Shown: positions 8,364 to 16,630, counted from the stretch's first letter. The stretch: 64,000 nt of DNA from Nonomuraea africana (GCF_014873535.1 NZ_JADBEF010000001.1:6510001-6574000), one strand, 5' to 3'. Translations and numbers: made by a program. The notes: generated from the letters alone by a model not told the origin.

Positions 8364-8743
8364 ACGATCGCGGGGATCGTGTAGGTGGCCAACCGCTCGT
8401 CGAGGCCGTCTCCGTAGTCGCGGTACGAGCGGTAGTGGGGACGCACGGGGCTGCCGCCCATGGCCTGCAGGACCGGAACGTCAGCGGGCCTGGGCAGCAC
8501 GCCGCCGCCCAGGTAGCGGGGGTCGGCGAGCACCGTGCGCACGCCCTTCTCCCCCGAGACGAACCGGCCGTGCCGCCATCCGCTCTCCTCGTCCCAGACC
8601 AGGGCGGCTCCAGAGACCAGCAGGATGGTGGCGTCGCGGGGATCGAAGGGGTCGTCCCACCACTCCAGGGCATCGACGGCTAGGGCGACTTCGGCAACGT
8701 AGGCGACAGGCATCGAGAGCCATTCGGGCGTGTACGGCCGCAT
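8360..8743 (-). CDS. Small protein, DUF6292-like; paralogue of 10484-10906
   Basis: A 127-residue soluble protein with ALVWDEESGWRHGRFVSG, DPRDATILL and RYLGGGVLPRP, all shared with the protein at 10484-10906. I associate this pattern with the actinobacterial DUF6292 family, but from memory only. The start could be ATG 8749 or ATG 8743; the AAGGG at 8751-8755 is too close to the first, so 8743 is used. Function unknown; many Trp and acidic residues, no membrane segment. Confidence 0.8.
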   Translation of the reverse strand: MRPYTPEWLSMPVAYVAEVALAVDALEWWDDPFDPRDATILLVSGAALVWDEESGWRHGRFVSGEKGVRTVLADPRYLGGGVLPRPADVPVLQAMGGSPVRPHYRSYRDYGDGLDERLATYTIPAIV

Positions 8744-8768
8744 GCTCATCCCTTCAATGGGGGAGGCT

Positions 8769-9275
8769 TTACCCCACTGTAACCATCTTCCTGTGGAAGA
8801 GGGCCGCCGAGGGGTACCCGGGCAACCGCGACATTCCGACGAACTCGAAGCCCTGGCGCAGGTAGTACTTGTGCAGCGACTCGTTCGTCTTCCACACGTC
8901 GATGCGCAGCAGGCCGGGCCCTCGCGCCTCGGCCCAGTCGATGATCTCGGCGCCCAGGCCGTGCCCGGCGTGGTCGCGGTGGACGACGAGCCGGTGGAGG
9001 TAGAGGGCGGCGGTGTCGGGGTCGTGCTCCGCCCAGAGCTCCCGCTGCACCGCCGAGGTGAGGGTGACGGTGGCGGCGAGCCTGCCGTCCCGCTCCTCCA
9101 CCCAGGTCAGGCGCTCCTTGATGCCGCCCATGACCCTGGCGTCCCTGGCCTCTCGGTCGGGCCACGGACGCTGCCACTGGTCGGTGTCCTTGTCCGCGAG
9201 CCAGGTCGCGGCGTTCTCGATCAGGCCGATGATCTCCGGGAAGTCGTCCGGCGTGGCCTGGCGCAGGTGGATCAT
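8769..9275 (-). CDS. GNAT-family N-acetyltransferase
   Basis: A 168-residue GNAT protein. LYLHRLVVHRDHAGHGLGAEIIDWA contains the acetyl-CoA pyrophosphate loop (Q/R-x-x-G-x-G/A variant H-A-G-H-G-L-G), and LRIDVWKTNESLHKYYLRQGFEFVG is motif B with the Asn and Tyr positions of the family. Substrate unknown. Its ATG follows the TGA of the GntR gene directly, so it belongs to the same transcript, and the regulator is a plausible controller of it. Confidence 0.88.
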   Translation of the reverse strand: MIHLRQATPDDFPEIIGLIENAATWLADKDTDQWQRPWPDREARDARVMGGIKERLTWVEERDGRLAATVTLTSAVQRELWAEHDPDTAALYLHRLVVHRDHAGHGLGAEIIDWAEARGPGLLRIDVWKTNESLHKYYLRQGFEFVGMSRLPGYPSAALFHRKMVTVG

Positions 9276-10052
9276 TCAGCTCCGGTCTCGATACTTCGCC
9301 GGGATGGACCCGATGTGGTAGACGAGGCGGTTGCGGTCGGCGGGGTAGACGGTCACGGTGAGCCTGATCGGCCGCGCGGGGTCGAACGCCGTGCGCCACA
9401 GCACCTGGACGGACACTCCCGCGCCCGTCACGCCGAAGAAGGCGCTCTCGTCGGTGTAGGACATACGGGCGGTCAGCTCGTCGGTGTAGCCGACCTGCGG
9501 GTGCCCGAGATCCTCGAGCAGCCTGATCGTGCCCCGCTCGATGTCACCTGGCCTGATCAGGTCGGTGCCGTCGGCGATGTCCATCGGGTAGTAGGAGGTC
9601 TGCAGCGACCACGGCGTGCCGTCCACGAAGCGTTGCTGCACCCTGGTGACCACCTTGGCGCCGACCTTGACGTCGAGCCTGGCGGCCACGTCGGCGCGGG
9701 CCTGCACGACGTCCACGTGGGGTCTGCCCACCTCGGGACGGCGTCCGCGCAGCAGGACCGAGGAGACGTAGGCGTCGCCCGGCAGGTCGGCGGCGCGCCT
9801 GCCCTCCTCGTCCGACAGCAGCACGGGGAAGGTGTCGGGCCTGCGGCGCACGAAGGTGCCCTCGCCCTGGCGCTTCTCGAGCAGTTCCTGGTTCACCAGC
9901 TGGCGGATGGCTTCCCGCACGGTGTTGACGGAGAAGCCGGAGGAGTCCCTGAGCTCGATCTCGGTCGGGATCTGGTCACCGGGGCCCCATCGCCCGTCCT
10001 CGATGGCCTTGCGCAGCCGGTCGGCCAGCTGCTGGTACTTCGGAACCGGCAC
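9276..10052 (-). CDS. GntR-family regulator, HutC subfamily
   Basis: A 258-residue regulator. The winged helix is at residues ~5-70 (QQLADRLRKAIEDGRWGPGD, then SVNTVREAIRQLVNQELLEKRQGEGTFV). The C-terminal ~170 residues form a UTRA-type ligand domain (TRVQQRFVDGTPWSLQTSYYP, then VTVYPADRNRLVYHIG), placing it in the HutC group. GTG 10052 has GGGGAG about 7 nt upstream. It likely responds to a small metabolite and controls the adjacent acetyltransferase and perhaps the divergent small membrane gene. Confidence 0.92.
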   Translation of the reverse strand: MPVPKYQQLADRLRKAIEDGRWGPGDQIPTEIELRDSSGFSVNTVREAIRQLVNQELLEKRQGEGTFVRRRPDTFPVLLSDEEGRRAADLPGDAYVSSVLLRGRRPEVGRPHVDVVQARADVAARLDVKVGAKVVTRVQQRFVDGTPWSLQTSYYPMDIADGTDLIRPGDIERGTIRLLEDLGHPQVGYTDELTARMSYTDESAFFGVTGAGVSVQVLWRTAFDPARPIRLTVTVYPADRNRLVYHIGSIPAKYRDRS

Positions 10053-10090
10053 CGGATCGCTCCCCTTTGAGTTCCGATGGTTTGGATGAG

Positions 10091-10120
10091 ACCAATCATT
10101 GGTATGACTGGGTTTACCCA
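10091..10120. promoter_or_regulatory. Two palindromes, candidate GntR operators
   Basis: ACCAATCATTGGT (10091-10103) has perfect 6-nt arms; TGGGTTTACCCA (10109-10120) has 4-nt arms around TTTA. They lie between the GntR start (10052) and the divergent gene at 10226. Position and symmetry suit autoregulation by the GntR protein; the exact HutC consensus is not matched. Confidence 0.5.
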
Positions 10121-10225
10121 AGTGAATCCTACACCAAGGATTCCCAGCGAGAACGGACGCGGCAAGGAGGCCGCATCTCGGGACCGCGACCCCCGAAATC
10201 CACCCCATACCGAGGGGAGGCCTCC

Positions 10226-10480
10226 ATGTTGGAAGCAGCCATCATCCTGGCGCTGATCATCGCGAGCGGGGCGGCGGGCGTGTTCGTCGTCGTGGTGATA
10301 GGAATCCACCACGAGGACGGCGGGGCCTCGGCCACCGGCGCGCCACCAGGCCCGATCCACGCGGGCACCAGGCGCATCCTCAGGCTCACCGTCGATCACT
10401 CAGGATGCAGGTACGCGACCAATGACCAGCACGCCCCCTTCGACTGCCCGACCTGCGGCACGAAGGAAAGAGCGACCTGA
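10226..10480 (+). CDS. Small membrane protein with C-terminal CxxC
   Basis: An 84-residue protein: one membrane segment at residues ~4-28 (AAIILALIIASGAAGVFVVV), a short linker, then a cytosolic or external tail with HSGCRYATNDQHAPFDCPTCG. The DCPTCG motif could bind a metal. ATG 10226 has a GAGGGGAGG ribosome site; the longer frame upstream crosses the operator region. It is divergent from GntR. Family not recognised. Confidence 0.65.
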   Translation: MLEAAIILALIIASGAAGVFVVVVIGIHHEDGGASATGAPPGPIHAGTRRILRLTVDHSGCRYATNDQHAPFDCPTCGTKERAT

Positions 10481-10483
10481 CGC

Positions 10484-10906
10484 TCAGGCGTTGAGCACCG
10501 CGCAGTAGTAGTTGAGCGCGACGTCGAAACCGTCGCGGCAGTTGCGGTGCGAGCGGTAGCAGGGACGCCAGGCCGAGCTCGAGCCCACTCCGGCGCGGGC
10601 GTCGGCCAGCGCTCCCGGCACCCGCTCGGGCCTGGGCAGCAGCCCGTGACCGAGGTAGCGCACCCCCGCCAGCTCGGTGTGCTGCCCGTGGCCGCCCGAG
10701 ACGAAGGCTCCGAGCCGCCAGCCGCTCTCCTCGTCCCAGACCAGGGCACTGCCGTCACGCAGGCGAAGGGTGGCGTCACGCGGGTCGCACGGACCCTCCC
10801 ACCAGTCGCCCACCTCGTCGCCGAGCAGGCCGACGACCTGACTGACGTAGGAGAACGGCTGGCGCACCCATTCCTGTGAGTACGGCTCGACGTGCCTTAC
10901 GGCCAC
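10484..10906 (-). CDS. Small protein, DUF6292-like; paralogue of 8360-8743
   Basis: A 140-residue protein sharing DPRDATLRL, ALVWDEESGWRLGAFVSG and RYLGHGLLPRP with the gene at 8360. The C-termini differ apart from YRS/YRSH segments. GTG 10906 is preceded by GGGGG about 7 nt away. The two paralogues flank the GNAT/GntR/small membrane gene group. Function unknown. Confidence 0.78.
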   Translation of the reverse strand: MAVRHVEPYSQEWVRQPFSYVSQVVGLLGDEVGDWWEGPCDPRDATLRLRDGSALVWDEESGWRLGAFVSGGHGQHTELAGVRYLGHGLLPRPERVPGALADARAGVGSSSAWRPCYRSHRNCRDGFDVALNYYCAVLNA

Positions 10907-11018
10907 GACGGCACCCCCTTGTGCCTGGAGAACAGAATCCCAACCATACCGGCGCTGAACTTATTCCATTGCCAGAGCGTCTAGTCATTACGGACGATAT
11001 TCGAGGAAGGAGGAAGCC

Positions 11019-11132
11019 ATGCTCGCCATGATTGTCCTCATCGTCGTGATGGTCGTCGCCATCACGGCTTTCGAGCTGTGCATGAGCTGCCCTCACGACC
11101 GCAAGGAGGTAGAGACCGCGGGTCGTGAGTAA
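11019..11132 (+). CDS. 37-residue single-span membrane protein
   Basis: ATG 11019 has an excellent AAGGAGG ribosome site 6 nt upstream, unusually strong for this window. The product starts MLAMIVLIVVMVVAITAFEL, one hydrophobic span, then a short tail with CMSCPHDRKE and a charged end; TAA at 11130. The two Cys sit at the membrane border. No family recognised. Both the ribosome site and the membrane/charged-tail layout argue for a real gene. Confidence 0.6.
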   Translation: MLAMIVLIVVMVVAITAFELCMSCPHDRKEVETAGRE

Positions 11133-11168
11133 TACCGGAGCGATCAGCTGACGACTAATGTCAGCCCC

Positions 11169-11600
11169 ATGAATAGCACGTTGCTCTGGCTGCACATCGC
11201 TTTTGCGATCTTCGCCATCGGACCGCTCACCGCGGTGATCATGGCCGCGCCGCGCGCGATCCGCTCCAAGAACGCCGCCGTCCTGCAGACCCTGCAGCGA
11301 ATGACCCGGATCTACGGGATCGGCTCGCTCGGGGTGCTGGTCTTCGGCGTGTGGCTCGGCGCGAGCCTCGGCGTGCTGGGCCGCTGGTACATGACCGCGT
11401 CCATGACGCTGTTCCTCGTCGCCCTCGTCCTGCTCTTCCTCGTCGAGCGCGATCTGCGCGGCGCCGTCAGGGCGTTCTCGTCCGAGACCCCTGACGACGA
11501 CGCGAAGGTCGAAAACGCGCGCATCGCGATGATCGGCGGCGTGATCGGCCTGATCTACCTGGTGATCCTGTTCCTGATGGTCTTCCCCGGCGACAGCTAA
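11169..11600 (+). CDS. Four-helix membrane protein, DUF2269-like
   Basis: A 143-residue protein with four hydrophobic segments at about residues 5-25, 48-70, 75-95 and 118-138. The opening LLWLHIAFAIFAIGP and the basic PRAIRSKN segment resemble the DUF2269 family of predicted integral membrane proteins. Function unknown. No clear ribosome site precedes the ATG. Its TAA overlaps the convergent stop of metB (shared CTAA). Confidence 0.78.
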   Translation: MNSTLLWLHIAFAIFAIGPLTAVIMAAPRAIRSKNAAVLQTLQRMTRIYGIGSLGVLVFGVWLGASLGVLGRWYMTASMTLFLVALVLLFLVERDLRGAVRAFSSETPDDDAKVENARIAMIGGVIGLIYLVILFLMVFPGDS

Positions 11601-12736
11601 CCCAGCGCCTGGGTCAGGTCGGCGAGCAGGTCGTCGATCGTCTCGATGCCGACCGACAGCCGCACCAGATCGGCGGGCACCTCGAGGGGCGAGCCCGCCG
11701 CCGAGGCGTGCGTCATCCGGCCGGGGTGCTCGATCAGCGACTCGACCCCACCGAGCGACTCGCCCAGTGTGAACAGCTTCGTCCTGTCGCAGATCGCGAC
11801 GGCCTCCTCCTCGCCGCCGTCGACGCGGAAGGACACCATGCCGCCGAAGCGCTTCATCTGCTTGGCCGCGATCTCGTGGCCGGGGTGCTCGTCGAGGCCG
11901 GGGTAGAGCACCTGGGTGACGCGCGGGTGGGCGAGCAGCAGATCGACCACGCGCTCGGCGTTGTCGCAGTGCCGGTCCATCCGCACGCCGAGCGTCTTCA
12001 GCCCGCGCAGCGTCAGCCACGCGTCGAAGGGGCCGGCCACCCCTCCCATGGCGTTCTGGTGGTAGGCCAGCTCGTCGCCGAGCCCCTTGTCCGCGACGAT
12101 CAGCGCGCCGCCGACCACGTCGGAGTGCCCGCCGACGTACTTGGTGGTCGAGTGCACCACCACGTCGGCGCCGAGCGACAGCGGCTGCTGCAGGTACGGC
12201 GAGGCGAAGGTGTTGTCCACCACGAGCAGCGCGTCGTTGTCATGCGCCAGCTCGGCCAGCGCGGCGATGTCGGCGATGCCGAGCAGCGGGTTCGTCGGCG
12301 TCTCGACCCAGATCATCCTGGTCTTCTGCGTCATGGCCGCGGCCACCGCGTCGAGGTCGCCCAGCGGCACGGGGTCGTAGCGCAGCCCCCAGCGCTCGTG
12401 CACCTTGGCGAACAGCCGGTAGGTGCCGCCGTAGGCGTCGTTCGGGATCACCACGTGGTCGTTGGGCTTGCAGACCGTGCGCAACAGCGTGTCCTCGGCC
12501 GCAAGGCCCGAGGCGAACGCCATGCCCCTCGCCCCTCCCTCGACCGCGGCCAGCGCCTCCTCCAACGCGGTCCGCGTCGGGTTGGCCGACCGGCTGTACT
12601 CATATCCGCCCCGGAGACCGCCCACGCCGTCCTGCTTGTACGTGGAGGTGGCGTAGATCGGTGGAACGACCGCGCCGGTCACCGGGTCGGGCTCCTGGCC
12701 TGCGTGAATCGCCAGGGTCTCGAAACCATTGCTCAT
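11597..12736 (-). CDS. metB: Cystathionine gamma-synthase
   Basis: A 379-residue PLP enzyme of the Cys/Met metabolism family. Visible are YEYSRSANPTRTALEEALA, the substrate-binding WVETPTNPLL, the cofactor Asp in VVDNTFASPYLQQPL, the PLP-lysine motif HSTTKYVGGHSD at about residue 200, and SLGGVESLIEHPGRMTH. It joins O-acyl-homoserine with cysteine to give cystathionine; a gamma-lyase activity cannot be excluded by eye. With cbs at 18632 it gives a two-way transsulfuration set. Start ATG 12736 is chosen because TAGCGT (12744-12749 complement) lies 7 nt upstream, a leaderless pattern; GTG 12745 is the alternative. Confidence 0.93.
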   Translation of the reverse strand: MSNGFETLAIHAGQEPDPVTGAVVPPIYATSTYKQDGVGGLRGGYEYSRSANPTRTALEEALAAVEGGARGMAFASGLAAEDTLLRTVCKPNDHVVIPNDAYGGTYRLFAKVHERWGLRYDPVPLGDLDAVAAAMTQKTRMIWVETPTNPLLGIADIAALAELAHDNDALLVVDNTFASPYLQQPLSLGADVVVHSTTKYVGGHSDVVGGALIVADKGLGDELAYHQNAMGGVAGPFDAWLTLRGLKTLGVRMDRHCDNAERVVDLLLAHPRVTQVLYPGLDEHPGHEIAAKQMKRFGGMVSFRVDGGEEEAVAICDRTKLFTLGESLGGVESLIEHPGRMTHASAAGSPLEVPADLVRLSVGIETIDDLLADLTQALG

Positions 12737-12756
12737 GCCCCCCACGCTAGCCCAGG

Positions 12757-12856
12757 AAAAAACGGCGAAGCCCGCGATCCGTCCCCCAACCGATCGCGGG
12801 CCTCATCGTCGTCACGTGCGGCTTGTCCCCCAACCGCCCACCCGTGACGGGTCTTG
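12757..12856 (+). ncRNA. Candidate 6C-type small RNA
   Basis: Two consecutive hairpins carry the same C-rich loop motif GTCCCCCAACCG (12781-12792 and 12825-12836). Hairpin 1: GCCCGCGATC (12770-12779) pairs with GATCGCGGGC (12792-12801). Hairpin 2: CGTCACG (12810-12816) pairs with CGTGACG (12843-12849). The 5' end is AAAAAACGGCGAAG. Two stem-loops with runs of C in both loops are the definition of the actinobacterial 6C RNA family. Each loop here has five consecutive C. Read on the minus strand, hairpin 1 is followed by a T6 tract and could instead terminate the gene at 12859-13053. Confidence 0.55.
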
Positions 12857-12858
12857 TG

Positions 12859-13053
12859 TCAGGCCGCCCTGCTGTCGCCGCGCTCCTCGGCGGCGAGCCG
12901 GGGCAGCCGTACGACGTCGGCGTTGATGTGACGGCCGCTCTCGCCCTCGGCGGACTCCCCGTTGATGCGGGAGAGCAGCACCGGGTCGGCAAGCGCGAGC
13001 AGCACGCTGATGACGAGCCCGACACCCAGGAGTACGAATCCGATAACGACCAT
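12859..13053 (-). CDS. Small single-span membrane protein
   Basis: A 64-residue protein: hydrophobic span MVVIGFVLLGVGLVISVLLA, then LADPVLLSRINGE and an Arg/Glu-rich tail with DVVRLPRLAAEERG. ATG 13053 is used because AAGGGGA lies ~9 nt upstream; ATG 13062 is almost on top of it. Family not recognised. It is divergent from the histidine kinase gene. Confidence 0.6.
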   Translation of the reverse strand: MVVIGFVLLGVGLVISVLLALADPVLLSRINGESAEGESGRHINADVVRLPRLAAEERGDSRAA

Positions 13054-13178
13054 TTCCCTCATCCCCTTCGACGCTTCAAGCATGCGCGCCGCGCCCCTGT
13101 CCCCGAATCGACTGAAGGACCGGTCTCCGGGCCGGGAGGTCGGCCGAATGGTTGATATGAGCTGTCCGACTTCCGGCC

Positions 13179-13192
13179 TAGGCTCGGGTGCC
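13179..13192 (+). promoter_or_regulatory. Candidate -10 element for leaderless kinase gene
   Basis: TAGGCT at 13179-13184, 8 nt before GTG 13193, no ribosome site. TTGATA at 13152 is too far (21 nt) for a normal -35. Confidence 0.35.
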
Positions 13193-14335
13193 GTGGGGGA
13201 CAACAAACGCTTCGTCTACTGGATCAGGCGGCTCAGCGAGATCGCGATGATCGGCTGGCTGAGCATGATGCTGCTGGCCGATCTGGCCGTCGCCATCGGC
13301 TCGGGAGGGCTGCAGTTCCTCGTCCCCGTGTGCGGCGGCGTCGGCATCGCGGCGGTGGCGCTGCGCAGGCGTTACCGGGTCGAGGGCTTCGTCGTCCTGA
13401 TGGCCCTGTCTCTCGGCGTCTCCCTTCTCATCGGCGCGACCAACCTCCGTGGAGTCCCAGGAACGGCGGAGAGCGGCGCGCTGCTCATCCTGGTCATCGG
13501 GATCCTGCGGCACGTCGAACCCGTGCGGAAGGCCGCCACGCTGAGCCTGGTGGCGATGGGTGTGCTCATGGCGGAGGGCGGCCTGCGCGACTACGGCAGC
13601 GCCGGGCTGCTCTTCTCCTTCGTGCTGTTCATCGGCTGGGCCATGGCCGCGGGCGTCGGCGGTTATCTGCGTTTCCAGCAGGAGCGCCGCGTCGAGGCCG
13701 TCCACGCCGTACGGCGCTCCGAACGCCTGGAGCTGGCCAGGGAGCTGCACGACCTGGTCGCCCACCACATCACCGGCATCGTGGTCCAGGCCCAGGCGGC
13801 CAGGACGGTCGCCGAGGTGAAGCCGGAGGCCGTCACGCCCGCCCTCGACGCCATCGCCAACGCGGGGGCCGAGGCGCTCACCTCGATGCGCCGCCTCGTC
13901 ACCGTGCTCCGCGCGGAGGACGAGGCGGCCCGCACGCCCGGCACCTCCCTCGCCGACCTGCGCCTGCTGACCGAGCGCTTCTGCGCCACGGGGCCCAACG
14001 TCTCCTTCGAGGTCGGCCAGGGCATCACCGACGGCACGCTCCCGCCCGAGGTCATGACCACCCTGCACAGGGTGCTGCAGGAGTCGCTCACCAACGTCCG
14101 CCGCCACGCCCCTGGAACCGGATGGGTGGAGGTCGACCTGCGGCTCCACGAGCGCACGGTACGGCTGCGCGTGCGTAACTACGGCTCGGCCACCGACCCG
14201 CGCCTCTCACGGCTCGGCGGGGGCTTCGGGCTGGTCGGCATGGCCGAGAGGGTCGAGGCCCTCGGCGGCAGGCTGCTGGCAGGGCCCACCCCTGAAGGCG
14301 CGTGGGAGGTGTTCGCCGAGTTCCCCCTCACCTGA
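13193..14335 (+). CDS. Orphan sensor histidine kinase (HisKA_3 type)
   Basis: A 380-residue kinase. About five hydrophobic segments fill residues 15-160. The dimerisation/phospho-acceptor motif is ERLELARELHDLVAHHITG with the His in ELHD. The N-box LQESLTNVRRHAPG and the G-box GGFGLVGMAERVEALGG complete the ATPase domain. This is the NarL/LuxR-partner type, but no response regulator gene is adjacent; the next gene runs the other way. The 3' end overlaps the convergent ATPase reading frame by 129 nt. Start is GTG 13193; longer frames cross the divergent promoter region. Confidence 0.9.
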   Translation: MGDNKRFVYWIRRLSEIAMIGWLSMMLLADLAVAIGSGGLQFLVPVCGGVGIAAVALRRRYRVEGFVVLMALSLGVSLLIGATNLRGVPGTAESGALLILVIGILRHVEPVRKAATLSLVAMGVLMAEGGLRDYGSAGLLFSFVLFIGWAMAAGVGGYLRFQQERRVEAVHAVRRSERLELARELHDLVAHHITGIVVQAQAARTVAEVKPEAVTPALDAIANAGAEALTSMRRLVTVLRAEDEAARTPGTSLADLRLLTERFCATGPNVSFEVGQGITDGTLPPEVMTTLHRVLQESLTNVRRHAPGTGWVEVDLRLHERTVRLRVRNYGSATDPRLSRLGGGFGLVGMAERVEALGGRLLAGPTPEGAWEVFAEFPLT

Positions 14336-16630
14336 GGCGTGGAGCCTGTCGTACTCCCGCTCGCCCAGCTCCGCGCGCGCCCTGGCGGCGATCCTGTCGA
14401 CGTCGCCGCGCTCGGCCCTCGGGAGGGGCGCGCCCACCGACCGCCTGATGGCGGTGGCCGTGCCGAGCAGGCGGGCGGCGTCACGGGCGGGCAGCGCGCC
14501 CGCGAGGCCCTCCAGCGCCAGCGCCACCGCTCGGGGGTCACCGCTCGCACTGGCCGACTCGTAGCCCTCCCTGTGCAGCGCCAGCGCCGCCCGCAGGTCG
14601 CCGCGCTGCTCGGCGGCGAAGCCCAGCTCCGCCAGGATCAGCGCGACGCCGGGCTGGCCGTCCACCTGCCTCAGCCAGGTCAGCCACGGCCGCAGCAGCG
14701 CCTCGGCCTCGTCCAGCCTGCCCTGTCGCCGCGCGCTGAGGCCGAGCCCGACCACCGCGTGCTCCTCCGCCGACTTGTACGAGTGCTCGACCGCCAGCCT
14801 TCTCGCCCGCTCGTGGTACTCGTCGGCCAGGGCGTGCTCGCCCATCAGCAGGGCGGTCCTGCCCAGCACCGACAGGGAGAAGGAGATCTCCAGCCCCAGC
14901 TCCTCCGCCAGCCGCAGCCCTTCACCTCGCAACCTCGCCGACTCCCCGTAGTCGCCGCGGATCTCGGCGAGCAGGCCGAGCGTGTCCATCGCCTCGCTCC
15001 TGCCCCACCCGTCGCCCAGCTCGTCGAAGAGAGCGAGGCTGCGCTCGCCGTCCTCCCGCATCGCGGCCAGGTCGCCGTGGATGAGGGCCAGCCTGGCCCG
15101 AACGCAGAGCGCGGCCGCCACGCCCCACCTGTCGCCCCGCCGGCGGAAGGCGGCCAGCGCCCGCTCCACCCTCACCCCGTGCACCATGTAGTCGCCGTAG
15201 ACCCACCGCACGTAGCTCATGAACCAGTCGGCGAACGCCTGCCCCGCCTCGTCCAGCTCCTCGTACGGCACCGCTTCCGCTTCGTCGCCCGTGGACAGCG
15301 TCATCACGGCGTGCCAGACGGCCGCCAGCGCCCGCTCCTTCGGCTCGCCCGTCCCGGACGCCAACGCCCTGGCGATCGCCGCGCTCGCCTCGCCCCGCCT
15401 GCCGCGCAGGTACCAGTACCAGCCCAGCGCGTTGACCAGCCGCAGCGCGTGAGTCTCGCTCTCCAGCGCGACGCGCAGGTTGGCGCCCTCGGCGTCGAGC
15501 CTGCGCAGCCACTCCCCCTGCTCGGGACCGCGCAGCCGGGCCCGCTCGGCCAAATCGGTGTAGTACGCCGCGTGCCGCTCCCTGAGCACGTCGCTCTCGC
15601 CCGCCTCCGCCAGCCGTTCGAGCCCGTAGGCCCTGACGGTCTCCAGCAGCCTGTAACGCGGCCCTGGACTCACCAGAGACCTGTCGACCAGCTGCGCGAT
15701 CGTGGCGACGACGTCCACGCCCCGCTCGGCGCAGACCTGTTCGGCGGCCTCCAGCAGGCACCCGTCGGCATGGACGGCCAGCCGCCGCAGCACCACCCGC
15801 TCGGCCTCGGACAGCAGCTCCCAGCTCCAGTCGATGACCGCGCGCAACGTCTGCTGCCGGCCGGGCGCGCCCCTCCTGCCCGCGCCGAGCACCCTGAACC
15901 TGTCGTCGAGCCGTACGGCCAGCTCCCGCAGGCCCAGGGCGCGCACCTTGGTGGCCGCCAGCTCCAAGGCCAGCGGCAGCCCGTCGAGCCGTTCGACGAT
16001 GGTCGCGACGGTCTTCGCGTCGCCCTCGTCCAGCGCGAACCCCGGATCGGCGGCCACCGCCCGCGCCGCGAACAGCCGTACGCCCTGCTCGGTCTCCAGC
16101 GGAGGCACGGGCCATACCCGCTCCCCTGGTACGGCCAGCGCCTCCCTGCTGGTCGCCAGCACGCGCAGCCCCCGTGCCGCGTTCAGGAGCGTGGAGACGA
16201 GGTCGGCGGCGCGGTCGATGACGTGCTCGCAGTTGTCCATGACGAGCAGCAGCCGTCTGTCGCGCAGCGCGGTGACGAGGCGTTCGACGGGTCCTGCCGA
16301 GACTCCGTCGTCGCGCAGGCCCAGCGCCTCGATCACCGCCTGCACGGGGTCGCCCGTCGCGGCCAGCTCGACCAGCCTGACCTCCTCCACCTCCGCGGCG
16401 CTCTCCACGGCGAGCCTCGTCTTGCCCACGCCGCCGGGGCCTGTGAGCGTGACGAGCCTGCTGGAGCCGAGGAGCGCGCGCACCTCGGCCACGGCCTCGT
16501 CCCTGCCGATGAGCTCGGTCATCGGCACCGGCAGCCGCACCCCTGACTCGAACCCCGGATCCTGGGTCGCCGGTCCTCCGGCCACCGTGCTCAGCAGCGC
16601 CCGGCCTGTCTCTCCCGGCCGTTCACCCAT
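14207..16630 (-). CDS. AfsR-type regulator, ATPase and TPR portion (separated by frameshift)
   Basis: 807 residues: NB-ARC-type ATPase with TELIGRDEAVAEV entry, Walker A GPGGVGKTRLA, Walker B RLLLVMDNCEHV and GLPLALELAATKVRAL, followed from about residue 400 by TPR-like helical repeats. In the AfsR/SARP family this is normally continuous with an N-terminal BTAD regulator, which here lies in another frame at 16591-17457. ATG 16630 has only a weak ribosome site, so it may not be a true start; the frames overlap by 40 nt. The last ~43 residues overlap the kinase gene antisense and do not look conserved, so the native end may be earlier. Confidence 0.75.
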   Translation of the reverse strand: MGERPGETGRALLSTVAGGPATQDPGFESGVRLPVPMTELIGRDEAVAEVRALLGSSRLVTLTGPGGVGKTRLAVESAAEVEEVRLVELAATGDPVQAVIEALGLRDDGVSAGPVERLVTALRDRRLLLVMDNCEHVIDRAADLVSTLLNAARGLRVLATSREALAVPGERVWPVPPLETEQGVRLFAARAVAADPGFALDEGDAKTVATIVERLDGLPLALELAATKVRALGLRELAVRLDDRFRVLGAGRRGAPGRQQTLRAVIDWSWELLSEAERVVLRRLAVHADGCLLEAAEQVCAERGVDVVATIAQLVDRSLVSPGPRYRLLETVRAYGLERLAEAGESDVLRERHAAYYTDLAERARLRGPEQGEWLRRLDAEGANLRVALESETHALRLVNALGWYWYLRGRRGEASAAIARALASGTGEPKERALAAVWHAVMTLSTGDEAEAVPYEELDEAGQAFADWFMSYVRWVYGDYMVHGVRVERALAAFRRRGDRWGVAAALCVRARLALIHGDLAAMREDGERSLALFDELGDGWGRSEAMDTLGLLAEIRGDYGESARLRGEGLRLAEELGLEISFSLSVLGRTALLMGEHALADEYHERARRLAVEHSYKSAEEHAVVGLGLSARRQGRLDEAEALLRPWLTWLRQVDGQPGVALILAELGFAAEQRGDLRAALALHREGYESASASGDPRAVALALEGLAGALPARDAARLLGTATAIRRSVGAPLPRAERGDVDRIAARARAELGEREYDRLHASGEGELGEHLPRAFRGGPCQQPAAEGLDPLGHADQPEAPAEP

